64,000 nucleotides of DNA from contig JAIQGG010000001.1 in the NCBI GenBank assembly GCA_020072785.1, positions 62,001 to 126,000 of the forward strand. Reading direction: 5' to 3'. Origin of the DNA: Terriglobia bacterium. GTDB taxonomy: Bacteria; Acidobacteriota; Terriglobia; Acidiferrales; UBA7541. Under the pieces are notes generated by a model. That model made no database searches. It was not told the DNA's origin and was given only the letters and a program-made list of their open reading frames with translations. The position numbers and the translations under genes were made by a program. How positions within the stretch are numbered: the first letter of the stretch is position 1; each line of letters opens with the position of its first letter. This document shows, in pieces, positions 41,344-50,396 of the stretch.

Positions 41344-42566
41344 GCTCAGACGGTCGACGCAACACTTTGTTGAAGTCTACTCGCAGGAGTCTGGAATCCT
41401 AAAGTCTTTCTGGGACGTTGATTCAAGCGCAGCGCGACCTGGTCGAGCTGCGCTTGCGAATAGCCAGACAGGTCCGTGCCTCGCGGGAAGTATTGCCGTA
41501 ACAGCAGATTGGTGTTTTCGTTCGTACCGCGCTGCCAGGGACTCTGCGGATCGCAGAAGTAGACCTGCACATCCGTAGCTACCGTGAAGTCCTTGTGTTT
41601 CGCCATCTCCAGTCCGCGATCCCACGTCAGCGAGCGTCGCAGCGTCGCTGGAAGTTTGCGAACATGCTGACTCAAGGCGGCAACCACAGCTTCCGTTTCT
41701 TTGCTCGGCACCTTGATCAGCATGGCAAAGCGCGAATGACATTCTACCAGGGTTGCAATGTAGCTGTTCTTGGCGCCGCTCAGCAGATCGCCTTCCCAAT
41801 GACCAGGAATCGCTCGATCTTCCACTTCCGCAGGCCTTTCGCGGATCGAGATGGCATCGACGATTTGCCCCCGTGACTGTCCGCTGACCGTTGCATGGCG
41901 CGAGCGGCGCATGCGCCGCTTCGACCGCAGGTGGTCCATCAGCTCTTTTTTCAATACTCCCCGCGCTTGGATGAACAGGCTGCGGTAAATGGTTTCGTGG
42001 GACACGTGCATGCTCCCGTCGTCGGGATACTCAGTCTTCAGCCACCCGGAAATCTGTTCGGGCGACCAGTCCAGAATCAGTTTACTCACAACAATCTCTC
42101 GCAACCTCGGGTGCAGGGCAAGAAGGCACTGCTTGGGTCGCAAGGCTGAGTCCCAGGCGTGCTCATCCGCTTCATGAGCGCGATAGACAGGAAGGCCACC
42201 ATGGCGCGAGACCTCCCGGCTCACCGTTGAGGCCGCTCGATCCAGGTGTCTGGCGATCTCACGAAACGACGAACCGGAAGCGATCCCTCGGGAGATGTCC
42301 TCTCGCTCAGCCAGGGTGAGCGCTAGCCGTGAGCGACGACGGGCGGCGGGAGGAATCCCTCCGCGAGGCAACAACAAACAGCGAATGGAGTTATGTGGCT
42401 TGTCAAAGGCGCGCCCAATCTCATGCAGCGACTGTCCCGCCTTCCATCGGCTCCAGATGTCGCTCTTCTCGATCGCAGAAAGCCCAAACCGTTTCCCTGG
42501 CCTCATACAACACCACCTTTAGAGAGCAGACTTATATCAGCTGGTGTTGCATCGACCTATTGAGAC
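41344..42566 (-). mobile_element. IS30-family insertion sequence
   Basis: About 1.22 kb. Terminal inverted repeats are recognisable: GGTCGACGCAACAC at 41352-41365 and its complement GTGTTGCATCGACC at 42544-42557 (one mismatch), with weaker matching of CTCA further outward. The transposase gene spans nearly the whole element, and its stop codon lies within the left end. Exact outer ends and the target duplication cannot be fixed. It separates the aminotransferase gene from the GloVer gene. Confidence 0.85.
41346..42506 (-). CDS. IS30-family transposase
   Basis: This encodes 386 residues. N-terminal helix-turn-helix regions (EKSDIWSRWKAGQSLHEIGRAF and FREIARHLDRAASTVSREV) are followed by the DDE domain with Asp in HWEGDLL, Asp in TWDRGLEM and Glu in NENTNLLLRQYFP. 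It appears full length, so it may be active. Confidence 0.95.
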   Translation of the reverse strand: MRPGKRFGLSAIEKSDIWSRWKAGQSLHEIGRAFDKPHNSIRCLLLPRGGIPPAARRRSRLALTLAEREDISRGIASGSSFREIARHLDRAASTVSREVSRHGGLPVYRAHEADEHAWDSALRPKQCLLALHPRLREIVVSKLILDWSPEQISGWLKTEYPDDGSMHVSHETIYRSLFIQARGVLKKELMDHLRSKRRMRRSRHATVSGQSRGQIVDAISIRERPAEVEDRAIPGHWEGDLLSGAKNSYIATLVECHSRFAMLIKVPSKETEAVVAALSQHVRKLPATLRRSLTWDRGLEMAKHKDFTVATDVQVYFCDPQSPWQRGTNENTNLLLRQYFPRGTDLSGYSQAQLDQVALRLNQRPRKTLGFQTPASRLQQSVASTV

Positions 42567-42769
42567 CACCACGTTTACCAGGACTTGAGTTGATTTAGGT
42601 GAGGGGAAATCCTGTTTGCAGCAGTCATCTGACATCTCACACTTTCAATTTCAGATGCCAAGCCGACATTGGTTCGTAAACAGTTTGTCTTCGTTGCAGC
42701 AGTGTCCGGCATGAAGAATGCACTGCCGGATACTTCCGAAGCTTTAACCAGCAACGCTTTTCTTTTTCA

Positions 42770-43990
42770 TTACGGGGTGAGTTTGAACACCGTCCCAAAG
42801 CCGGAAGCCCCGCCGGGAGAAGCACCGCCGCCGTATATGGTAGTGCCGAAGAGGTTGCCCACTGCGTCCTGCACTAAACCCGCGTAGGGAAATGCCCCGT
42901 CCGTCCCTCCAGTGAAGCTGTGCAGTACGGATTCCCCGCCGTTCGCGTCCACTTTGAATATAGTTCCGGCGTTGGAAACGCCGCCCCAGTAAGTGGTGCC
43001 GTAGAGGTTTCCCGCCTCATCTAAGGCCAAGCCTGCGAATGGCTGCGCCCCGTCCCCGCTTCCAGTGAAGCTGTGCAGCACCGTGAGCTTGCCCGACCTA
43101 CCCAACTTGAAGACATTCCCACCAATGCCACCCTGCGTGGTGCCGTAGAGGTTTCCTCTTTCATCCAGCACTAAATCTGCGTATGGATATGACCCGTCGG
43201 TTCCTCCAGTGAAGCTGTAGAGTACCGTCTCTTTACCTGACTTACTCAGCTTGAAGACAGTCCCGTAGCCGGAACTTCCGTAGTTCAATGTCGTGCCGTA
43301 GAGATTGCCTGCTTTATCCAGGATGACACCTGATGGATTTGAGCCATCTGCGCCTCCAGTGAAGGTGTACAGTACCTTCTCCTCGTTCCTTATCACATCC
43401 AGCTTGAAGACGATACCGCACCCGACTACGCACGAGCCTGAGCCGCCATTGTAAGTGGTGCTATAGAGGTTGCCTCTCCCATCCTGCACCAAACCTGCAC
43501 GGGGATTAGCGCCATCCGCGCCTCCAGTGAAACTGTACAGCACTGTCTCCTTGCCGCTGGTGTCCACCTTGAACACCGTCCCCTTTCCGAAGGTGCCGCC
43601 GAACTGGGTAGTCCCGTAGAGGTTACCCGCCTCATCGAGCATCAAGCCCGCGAACGGATACTGCCCGTCCCCCGTGCCACTCACTTTGAAGCTGTGCAGC
43701 ACGGTCTCCGTACCGCTACTATCCAGCTTGAACACAGCTCCCTGTTGGTAAGTACCGCCGTACTCGGTAGTGCCGTAGAGGTTTCCCGTTTCATCCAGAA
43801 CCAAAGGAGCATAGGGATATGCTCCGTCCGCCCCTCCTGTAAATGAGTAGAGTACGTTGTAAGTCTGCGCTTGTGCCGATTGGGTGCCAGTGACTGCCAC
43901 TCCAAATACAATGATGGCAACTGCCATCGCGCAACGCTCCGCCCACTGACACACTTTGGAACAACACAGTTGACGTTGTGTAAGCATCAT
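42770..43990 (-). CDS. Secreted GloVer-repeat protein (TIGR03803-like)
   Basis: This encodes 406 residues with a signal peptide (MAVAIIVFGVAVTG, cleavage near SAQA). The mature protein is seven repeats of about 50 residues with the pattern VLYSFTGGADG, G-L-V-L-D, GNLYGTT and GTVFKL. Such repeats form beta-propeller-like or solenoid structures in secreted Acidobacteriota proteins. The last repeat ends FKLTP at the stop. The function is unknown, likely an extracellular or surface interaction. Confidence 0.88.
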   Translation of the reverse strand: MMLTQRQLCCSKVCQWAERCAMAVAIIVFGVAVTGTQSAQAQTYNVLYSFTGGADGAYPYAPLVLDETGNLYGTTEYGGTYQQGAVFKLDSSGTETVLHSFKVSGTGDGQYPFAGLMLDEAGNLYGTTQFGGTFGKGTVFKVDTSGKETVLYSFTGGADGANPRAGLVQDGRGNLYSTTYNGGSGSCVVGCGIVFKLDVIRNEEKVLYTFTGGADGSNPSGVILDKAGNLYGTTLNYGSSGYGTVFKLSKSGKETVLYSFTGGTDGSYPYADLVLDERGNLYGTTQGGIGGNVFKLGRSGKLTVLHSFTGSGDGAQPFAGLALDEAGNLYGTTYWGGVSNAGTIFKVDANGGESVLHSFTGGTDGAFPYAGLVQDAVGNLFGTTIYGGGASPGGASGFGTVFKLTP

Positions 43991-44177
43991 AAGTCCATCC
44001 TGTCCTGATATAGATTGCGCGCTTGGCGTGCCCTACCTCGGGCGGAGTCTTCGCTGGACGTGGGGACTTACTCTGTCGAGGTATTCGAACTGTAAGACAG
44101 GCTTTACGCTGCTGTCTGTGATGGCAGTCACTCCCATCTGTTCGCCGATAAAGAGGGCAACGGCTGCCTAGCTCCTG

Positions 44178-44225
44178 ATAAGTCGGGTTATCGGAAACTG
44201 GCTCACTAGCGCTTTCCCGCTTTCC
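44178..44225 (+). repeat. 48-base direct repeat, left copy
   Basis: The segment beginning ATAAGTCGGGTTATCGGAAA matches 44594-44641 with four mismatches. It lies upstream of the promoter of the 85-residue protein gene. Confidence 0.85.
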
Positions 44226-44241
44226 AAGAAAACTCGGAAAC

Positions 44242-44270
44242 TTGCGCCTACATCTTCCTAGGTATATAAT
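44242..44270 (+). promoter_or_regulatory. Promoter of the 85-residue membrane protein gene
   Basis: TTGCGC (44242-44247), 17 bases, and a perfect TATAAT (44265-44270). The expected start of transcription, about seven bases on, coincides with the ATG at 44278, so the mRNA may be leaderless. Confidence 0.65.
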
Positions 44271-44277
44271 TTAGTTA

Positions 44278-44535
44278 ATGAACAACCGTGCTGAGATTCG
44301 GAGCCGCGGCGCTCGGGAATCTGCCCCGCACAACGCTGAACCTCACCCAACTCAAGTGCTTCCATTCGGACGTTACGGTGTAGGTCTTTTGACGGGGCAC
44401 CCCATCGGGTTAGTGATTGTACTCGGTCTGCTCCTGATGGGTTTAGTAGGACTCCCAGAGTTCCGCTGGTTTTTCGCAGGTTCTCTCGTTCTGGGCGGCG
44501 TCTGCGGTTTCTTCCTCTGGCTTCGCCACCGATAG
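44278..44535 (+). CDS. Small membrane protein
   Basis: This encodes 85 residues. Two membrane helices (about 36-57 and 62-80, HPIGLVIVLGLLLMGLVGL and FFAGSLVLGGVCGFFLWL) follow a hydrophilic N-terminus. There is no Shine-Dalgarno; a strong promoter ends eight bases before the ATG, so leaderless translation is likely. It lies between two direct repeats, 180 bases before rpmH. I do not recognise a family, though the composition looks conserved. Confidence 0.65.
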   Translation: MNNRAEIRSRGARESAPHNAEPHPTQVLPFGRYGVGLLTGHPIGLVIVLGLLLMGLVGLPEFRWFFAGSLVLGGVCGFFLWLRHR

Positions 44536-44593
44536 AAAGTCCTAGTTCCCTCGCACTTCAATGGAACGCACCTAGCCGGTCGGATGACTCCCC

Positions 44594-44641
44594 ATAAGTC
44601 GGGTTATCGGAAACTGGCCCACTGCCGCTGTCCCGCTTTCC
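44594..44641 (+). repeat. 48-base direct repeat, right copy
   Basis: It matches 44178-44225 and ends directly against the -35 box of the rpmH promoter. Confidence 0.85.
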
Positions 44642-44670
44642 TTGACCGCTTCGGACAGGCCGATTACACT
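44642..44670 (+). promoter_or_regulatory. rpmH operon promoter
   Basis: TTGACC (44642-44647), 17-base spacer, TACACT (44665-44670). It lies 44 bases before the rpmH start and is the clearest promoter of the window together with that at 44242. Confidence 0.7.
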
Positions 44671-44714
44671 AGTATTTTTGAGACTGGCCAGAGAACCGGC
44701 CGGGGGAGACGGTT

Positions 44715-44855
44715 TTGCCGAAACGTACCTTTCAACCGCGAGTGCGCCGCCGCAGCAAGACGCACGGCTTTCGCGCACGCATGAAGAGCAAGGGCGGGCG
44801 CAAAGTTCTGGCCGCGCGCCGCAAGAAGGGCCGCCATCGCCTCACGCCCGAGTAG
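44715..44855 (+). CDS. rpmH: Ribosomal protein bL34
   Basis: This encodes 46 residues from TTG 44715 with GGGGGAG upstream; it is too short for common ORF cut-offs. The family sequence is plain: [20 protein letters not shown] then [18 protein letters not shown] and HRLTPE. It is a component of the large ribosomal subunit. First gene of the canonical rpmH-rnpA-yidD-yidC-jag operon, ten bases before rnpA. Confidence 0.97.
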   Translation: MPKRTFQPRVRRRSKTHGFRARMKSKGGRKVLAARRKKGRHRLTPE

Positions 44856-44865
44856 CCCGGGCCGC

Positions 44866-45195
44866 TTGCGCTTTCCGCGCGAGGCGCGCATCGTGCGCCG
44901 CGGGGAATTCGACGCCGTCTATCGCGCCGGAAAGCGCCGCACGAGCGCACATTTCACCGTTTTTCTCCGCGCCAACGCCTTGCCGTTGAGCCGCTTCGGC
45001 TTCAGCATCAAAAAAGCGCTCGGCAACGCGGTGGTGCGCAATCGTATCCGGCGGCGCCTGCGCGAAATCGTGCGCTGCCATCGGGGGGAGATACCGGCAG
45101 GATGGGATATTGTGGTGCATCCGAAGAGCAGCGTGGCCCGCGCGGACTTTGCGGCGCTGGCGGCGGAATTTCTGCGCCTGATTCCGAAAGCGTAG
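44866..45195 (+). CDS. rnpA: Ribonuclease P protein component
   Basis: This encodes 109 residues from TTG 44866. The RNase P protein RNR motif is present ([18 protein letters not shown]), with the N-terminal [13 protein letters not shown]. It joins the RNA subunit to mature tRNA 5' ends. The RNA gene rnpB is not seen in the window. Confidence 0.96.
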   Translation: MRFPREARIVRRGEFDAVYRAGKRRTSAHFTVFLRANALPLSRFGFSIKKALGNAVVRNRIRRRLREIVRCHRGEIPAGWDIVVHPKSSVARADFAALAAEFLRLIPKA

Positions 45196-45527
45196 GGCCG
45201 CACATTCGCGCCGCGCTCTTCGCCCTGCGCGTCTACCAGGCCTATCTCTCCGTGCTCTTCGCCGGGAGCTGCCGCTTCCATCCCACCTGCTCGCAGTACT
45301 CTTACGAAGCGATCGCACGCTTCGGCCTGGCGCGGGGCGCCTGGCTGACCCTGCGGCGGCTGCTGCGCTGCCACCCGCTTTCCCGCTCTTTCGGCTTCGA
45401 TCCCGTGCCGGAGCCACCTGAAATAGAAGAGGCCAGCCATCAGGCCGGCGCTGTAAATCCCTGCGCGGCCCACGCCGCGGCCGCGACCGGCCGCCCGGCG
45501 GTTGCCCCGAACGAGGTGCGCTCGTGA
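45102..45527 (+). CDS. yidD: Membrane protein insertion efficiency factor YidD
   Basis: The YidD core is clear: [25 protein letters not shown] then [19 protein letters not shown]. Family members begin about eight residues before the YQ; in that region (near 45192-45230) there is no ATG, GTG or TTG in frame. The first in-frame start is ATG 45102, inside rnpA, giving 141 residues with an unusual N-terminal extension. Either that, a rare start such as ATT, or a sequence error applies. The C-terminal tail is long. Its TGA overlaps the yidC GTG. Confidence 0.8.
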   Translation: MGYCGASEEQRGPRGLCGAGGGISAPDSESVGPHIRAALFALRVYQAYLSVLFAGSCRFHPTCSQYSYEAIARFGLARGAWLTLRRLLRCHPLSRSFGFDPVPEPPEIEEASHQAGAVNPCAAHAAAATGRPAVAPNEVRS

Positions 45528-47290
45528 GCGAGCCGCAAAAGAAAAAAGGTCTTTCCCCCGAGCTGCGCCTGCTGCTGGCCTTCCTGCTCTCGCTGGGGGC
45601 CATGTCTCTGTGGATGCACTACTTCGTGCCGAAGCCGCCCGCCCGCCAGCCTGCGGCGACCGGCACGGCCAAACCTGCCGCGCCGGCAACACCCCCCGCG
45701 CAGACGCCTGCGGCGCAGGCTGCGCCGGCAAGCGCGGCGCCTGCTGGCCCCGCCGCCGCGGCGGCCGCGGCCGTGCCGGTAAAGGCCGACACGCAGGAGC
45801 GCACCTTCGTCGTCGAAAGCGACCTCTACCGCGTGGAATTCACCAACCGCGGCGCGGTGGTCAGGAGCTGGCAGCTCAAAAAATACACGGATGACGCCAA
45901 GCCCCGGCGCACCCTGGACCTGGTGCATGCAGACGCCGCGCGGCAGACCGGCGGCTGGCCCTTTTCGCTGATGCTGGACGACGCCACCGATGAAACCACG
46001 GTGAACAACGCCCTGTATCAGGTCGAGCAGGGCCCCACGGATGCCCAGGGCCATACCACGCTGCGCTTTTCCTGGAGCGACGGCCATCTGGAAGTCAGCA
46101 AGGTCTTCACCTTCGACGGCAGCTACGTCGTGCAGGTGGAAGCCTCGGTGCGCCACGCCGGCGCCCCGATCGTCTCCGGTCTGGCCTGGCGCGGCGGCTT
46201 CGGCGATGTGACCGTACAGAATCCCGCTCCCGCCGAGCAGGTCAACGTCATCTTCGACACTGCCGGCAAGCTGCAGAACCTGCCGCACAAGAAGCTCAAT
46301 GCACCCGACCAGACGCCCCGGGCCTTCTGGTACCGGGGCATGTTGTACGCGGGCATCGAGGACCGCTACTTCGCCGCGGTGTTCCTGGCCCCGCTGGACG
46401 CCGCTCCCGGAAATCTGGCCACGCGCTACTGGAAGCTGGAGCGCGAGGTGAAGAAGGGCGAGCAGACCGAGCAGGAGCCGGTCGCGGAAGTGGCCGTGGG
46501 CACCGGCGACGCGGGCCCCTTCGCCCTGCGCGTCTTCGTCGGTCCCAAAGACTACGACGCCTTGAAGAAGATGAACCCGCCGCTCCACGCCCTGGTGCAG
46601 TTCGGCTGGATGGAGTTCATCGCCGACCCGCTCTTTCACCTGCTCAAGTGGCTGCACACCTACATCCCCAACTGGGGCTGGGCCATCATCGTCCTCACGC
46701 TGGTCATCAACATGCTGCTCTTCCCCCTGCGCATCTCCAGCTACCGCACCGCGCTGAAGATGCAGAGGATCGGGCCGGAAGTGAAGCAGATCCAGGAGCG
46801 TTACAAGAAGTACAAGATGAACGATCCCAAGAAGGCCGAGATGAACCAGGAGATCATGGCCATCTACTCCCGCGAGGGGATCAATCCGATGGGCGGCTGC
46901 TTCCAGATGCTCCTGCAGATGCCCATCTGGTTCGGGCTGAACACGGCGCTGCGTTACTCCATCGAGCTGCGCCACGCCACCTGGGTGTGGGTCACCGACC
47001 TCTCCGCGAAGGATCCCTACTACATTCTTCCCGTGACCGTGGGCCTTTCCATGTATCTGGTCTCGAAGATGACCCCGATGACCAGCACCGACCCCAACCA
47101 AGAGATGATGATGAAGATCATGCCGGTCAGCATGGCCGTCATGTTCGTGGTTTTCCCGTTTTCCAGCGGTCTGGCGTTGTATATTCTTACCAGCAGCGTC
47201 GTGGGCATCGGCCAGCAGTGGTATCTGAACAAGACCCATCCCGCGTCCGCCATCGTGCCGGTCAAACCCGGGCGCGGCAAGAAAGCCTGA
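45524..47290 (+). CDS. yidC: Membrane protein insertase YidC
   Basis: This encodes 588 residues from GTG 45524 (overlap GTGA with yidD). There is an N-terminal helix, a Pro/Ala-rich linker (about 40-85), a large periplasmic beta-domain of the Gram-negative type (about 90-350), then five conserved membrane segments. These include the hydrophilic-groove helix around [21 protein letters not shown], with its arginine, and [15 protein letters not shown]. It inserts membrane proteins alone or with SecYEG. Confidence 0.97.
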   Translation: MSEPQKKKGLSPELRLLLAFLLSLGAMSLWMHYFVPKPPARQPAATGTAKPAAPATPPAQTPAAQAAPASAAPAGPAAAAAAAVPVKADTQERTFVVESDLYRVEFTNRGAVVRSWQLKKYTDDAKPRRTLDLVHADAARQTGGWPFSLMLDDATDETTVNNALYQVEQGPTDAQGHTTLRFSWSDGHLEVSKVFTFDGSYVVQVEASVRHAGAPIVSGLAWRGGFGDVTVQNPAPAEQVNVIFDTAGKLQNLPHKKLNAPDQTPRAFWYRGMLYAGIEDRYFAAVFLAPLDAAPGNLATRYWKLEREVKKGEQTEQEPVAEVAVGTGDAGPFALRVFVGPKDYDALKKMNPPLHALVQFGWMEFIADPLFHLLKWLHTYIPNWGWAIIVLTLVINMLLFPLRISSYRTALKMQRIGPEVKQIQERYKKYKMNDPKKAEMNQEIMAIYSREGINPMGGCFQMLLQMPIWFGLNTALRYSIELRHATWVWVTDLSAKDPYYILPVTVGLSMYLVSKMTPMTSTDPNQEMMMKIMPVSMAVMFVVFPFSSGLALYILTSSVVGIGQQWYLNKTHPASAIVPVKPGRGKKA

Positions 47291-47304
47291 TCCGCGAAAC
47301 CAGC

Positions 47305-47829
47305 ATGGCCACGGAACTCATCCGCGACGGACAGCTCGACCGCAACGCAGCCGCGGAAGCCCTGCGCGGCTTCCTCGAGGAGGTGATCCGCGCCTCGCGC
47401 TGGCAGCTCACCTTCTCCGTGAAGGCCATGGCCCCCGGCGAAGGCCCGGATATCGCCGAAGTCGTCGCCGAGTTCGGCGGGCGTGACAAAGAGCTGCTGC
47501 TCGAACGCGGCGCCGAAGTCCTCATGGCCCTCGAGCACCTCTCCTTGAAAGCCCTGCGTCTCGATTCCGCCTTCCAGGAGCGCATCCATCTGGACTGCGA
47601 CGGCTACCGTGCCCTGCGCATGGAAGAGCTGCGCATGACGGCGCGCGTGGCCGCCGAGCGTGTGCAAACCGGCAAGCAGCCCTTTCGCCTCAATCCCATG
47701 TCCCCGCGCGAACGCCGCGTCGTGCACCTCGCGCTCCGCGACATCCCCGGCGTGCGCACCGAAAGCGCTGGCACCGGCGAAGAGCGCCAGGTGGTCATCT
47801 ATCCCGCCGACACCAAGCCCGCCCAGTAA
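47305..47829 (+). CDS. jag: Jag-like RNA-binding protein (KH-R3H)
   Basis: This encodes 174 residues from ATG 47305. A KH-like domain (about 30-95) leads to an R3H domain with the expected Arg and His in SPRERRVVHLALRDIPGV and VVIYP at the end. Jag/KhpB-type proteins bind RNA and are usually encoded next to yidC, as here. The N-terminal Jag domain is short. Gap to yidC 14 bases. Confidence 0.9.
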   Translation: MATELIRDGQLDRNAAAEALRGFLEEVIRASRWQLTFSVKAMAPGEGPDIAEVVAEFGGRDKELLLERGAEVLMALEHLSLKALRLDSAFQERIHLDCDGYRALRMEELRMTARVAAERVQTGKQPFRLNPMSPRERRVVHLALRDIPGVRTESAGTGEERQVVIYPADTKPAQ

Positions 47830-47904
47830 TATTTTCCGTGAAGATAACTTTTGCAGTCGCCGGGGCAGGCCATGCCCCGGACAGCAGCCGGGGCCGTGCC
47901 CGCC

Positions 47905-49101
47905 CTATTCCCGGGCCCAGCCCTGCGAGAGGATGTGCCCGTCCTTGTCCAGGCGGACTTGATAGGTGAACGGCGCGGCGTGCCCCGGGCGCGTGGACTG
48001 GAACCGCAAGTCCACAATCTCCACCACCACCTGGCTGCCCTCTCTGTGGAAGCGCGTCACCGGAAAGCGCGCGAACCACAGCACCTTGCGCACTTCCGGC
48101 ATCCGCCACACCCGCTCGATCTGCGGATTCTCCGGCGCTTCCGGATAGAAGCGGTATTCGAGGACGTGCGCAGCATCGCCGGCTCTAGCCTCGCGCTCCG
48201 CCAGATTCATGCGCAGTTCATAGACGCCGTGCGGCGTGCGCACCAGGCCGTCCCAGCGCCAGACCGAGGGCGCCGCCGGCAGCGCGGCCAACGATTCCAC
48301 CGGGAGATGCAGGACCTCCGCGAAGCGCTCGACCCGCGCCAGCGCCGTGCGGTGCGCCATCTCCGCTCCGCCCAGGTAGGCGACGCTCAGTAGCAGCCCC
48401 ACGCGGCACCACGCCGCGCGGGATATGCGGAATCCGCGCCCCCGCAGCAGCGGCCCGAAAAACAGCGCCGCGAGAAACACCGTCAGCCCCAGCACCGTTT
48501 CCGGGGAAATCGGCACGTCGGCCACGTGCGAGATCCCGCTGATCACCAGCACCGCAAGGACGCACAGCAGCCACCAGCGCAGCGCCCGCCGCGGCGCGTT
48601 CTCCGGTCTTTCATAAACGCTGGAAAGAAGCTGCGGCAGGAGCAGGATGGCGCTGAACGTAAAATCGAGAATGAACAGCAGGTCCAGTGTGGGCCGCGTC
48701 CAGGCGAGCGGCGACCAGATCATCGTCCCAAAGCTGGTGGCCAGATCGAGAAAGATGTGGCTGAGGATCCCGACAGCATAGATCAGCGTCAGCAGGGCGA
48801 ACGACGGGCACTCCCACTTGCGCCGCCGCACAAACCACTGCGTCAGCGCCGCCAGCCCCAGGGCAAACGCCGGCACGCACAGCAGCGAGTGCGTCACCCC
48901 GCGGTGCCAGGTGAGCACCAGCAGTTCGTTGCGCGAGACAAGGTGCCGGAGGACGTCCGAGTCCGGAAAGATCGCCCCCAGCATCGCCGCCCACGTCAGC
49001 ACCCGTTCGCGCGACGCGGGCCGCTCCGTGAGCAGGTCATCGCCGCCAAAAACCGCCTTGCCGATCAGCGCGCCTGCTATTCCGTGGGTTATCGTGTCCA
49101 T
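47905..49101 (-). CDS. YdjM/YbcI-type membrane metal-dependent hydrolase-like protein
   Basis: This encodes 398 residues. The N-terminus MDTITHGIAGALIGKA, with PDSD and THSLL further on, is the signature of the DUF457/YdjM family. Several membrane helices (about residues 60-240) and a C-terminal soluble domain of unknown type follow. Its ATG overlaps the selD stop (TAATG), so they are translated together. A link to selenium metabolism is not known. Confidence 0.85.
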   Translation of the reverse strand: MDTITHGIAGALIGKAVFGGDDLLTERPASRERVLTWAAMLGAIFPDSDVLRHLVSRNELLVLTWHRGVTHSLLCVPAFALGLAALTQWFVRRRKWECPSFALLTLIYAVGILSHIFLDLATSFGTMIWSPLAWTRPTLDLLFILDFTFSAILLLPQLLSSVYERPENAPRRALRWWLLCVLAVLVISGISHVADVPISPETVLGLTVFLAALFFGPLLRGRGFRISRAAWCRVGLLLSVAYLGGAEMAHRTALARVERFAEVLHLPVESLAALPAAPSVWRWDGLVRTPHGVYELRMNLAEREARAGDAAHVLEYRFYPEAPENPQIERVWRMPEVRKVLWFARFPVTRFHREGSQVVVEIVDLRFQSTRPGHAAPFTYQVRLDKDGHILSQGWARE

Positions 49102-50180
49102 TATCGGATAAAGATGAGCGGTGTGCGCTTGGCGGCCACCCGGCCGATCGCCCGGGCGGTGACGCCGTGGCGCGCCAGCGCGGCCAGCGCAGCTTCGGCG
49201 GCTTCGCTGGCGATGGCCACCAGCAGCCCGCCGGAAGTCTGCGGGTCGAAGAGCAGGTCGCGGTATTCCTGCGGCACTTTCGCGTCAAAAGCGGCGCAGT
49301 CGCCGATGAATTCGCGATTGTTCTTCAGCCCGCCGGCGAGATGCCCGCCGCGCGCCGCTTCGAGCGCGCCGGGCAGACAGGCCACCGCGGCGTGATCGAT
49401 TTCCAGCGAGACGCCATCGATGTTTGCCGCGGGATCTCCCAGCGCCATCTCCCGCGCGTGGCCCAGCAGGCCAAAGCCGGTCACGTCGGTGACCGCATGC
49501 ACGGGCCGCGTGCCGCCGGATTTTTCGTCCACTTCATGCAGGGCTTCCGCCGCAGCGCGATTGAGCTGCGTCATCGAGGCCACGGCGGCGTCCAGCGCTT
49601 CCTGCGGCGCTTTTTCTTTCTTCAGCGCCGTGGCCAGCACCCCGGTGCCGATGGCTTTGGTCAGCAGCAGAGCATCCCCCGGCCGCGCGCCCACGTTGCG
49701 CCAGATCGCGTGCGGGTTGATTATCCCGGTCACCGCGTAGCCAAACTGAATATCCTCGTTGCGGATGGAGTGCCCGCCAAGGACCACGCAGCGCGCTTCC
49801 TCCATCTTGGCCAGGCCCCCGCGGATGATCTGCTCCAGAATCGCCGCGTCGCCTTTATCCGGAAAGCCCACGATGGATAGCGCCGATACCGGCCGCCCGC
49901 CCATGGCGTAGACGTCGCTGAGCGCATTGGCCGCGGCGATCTGCCCGAACAGGTGCGGGTCGTCGACGATGGGAGTGAAAAAATCCACCGTCTGCACCAG
50001 GGCCACACCGTCGCCCAGCAGATACACCCCCGCGTCGTCGTTGGTGTGAAACCCAACGAGCACGTTCGGATCAGTGGGCCGCGGCAGGCGGCGCAAAATT
50101 GAGTCCAGCGTCCCGGGACTCAGCTTTGCCGCTCAACCCGCTGCCTTGACCATCGCCGTCAATTTCACCGGCTTAGTCAA
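49101..50180 (-). CDS. selD: Selenide, water dikinase SelD, itself a selenoprotein
   Basis: This encodes 359 residues if the UGA at 50135-50133 is read as selenocysteine. The start is TTG 50180 with AAGGAGG six bases upstream. The catalytic motif reads AAG-Sec-AAK-LSP, as in Sec-type SelD where E. coli has GCGCK. The following sequence is in the same frame as the long open frame that would otherwise begin at TTG 50096 (RRLPRPTDPNVLVGF). ATP-binding and AIR-synthase-like blocks follow: DDAGVYLL, TVDFFTPIVDDP, AANALSDVYAMGG, GGHSI, TDVTGFGLLGH, DPQTSGGLL. It makes selenophosphate for selenocysteine or selenouridine synthesis. selA, selB and selC are not in the window. Confidence 0.93.
50094..50128 (-). 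promoter_or_regulatory. Candidate bSECIS element of selD
   Basis: Starting four bases after the UGA on the minus strand, CAAAGCTGAGTCC can pair with GGACTCAATTTTG (13 positions, one mismatch and one G-T) around a nine-base loop CGGGACGCT. The inner seven pairs are perfect. Location and shape match bacterial SECIS elements that recruit SelB. The element lies within the coding sequence. Confidence 0.8.
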
Positions 50181-50315
50181 ACCGTACCTCCTTCGCAAAG
50201 CTCACCGATTATAGCCATTCCCGGCGCCCTTGGCGCGCACCAGAATCTCTTCGTTGCGGTTGCCTCTTATGGAGGCGCCTTTATGCCGCCGCCACGCGGC
50301 AGACAAATTGAGCTG

Positions 50316-50332
50316 TGACCGCGAAGCGGTCA
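50316..50332. repeat. TGACCGCGAAGCGGTCA palindrome
   Basis: A perfect copy in the gap between selD and the CPBP protease gene. Confidence 0.85.
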
Positions 50333-50396
50333 ACTTCGCCGCTGCAATTCTCCATCCGGGTTGCACTCCGCCGCCGAACGTGTTTTCATCGCCTCG

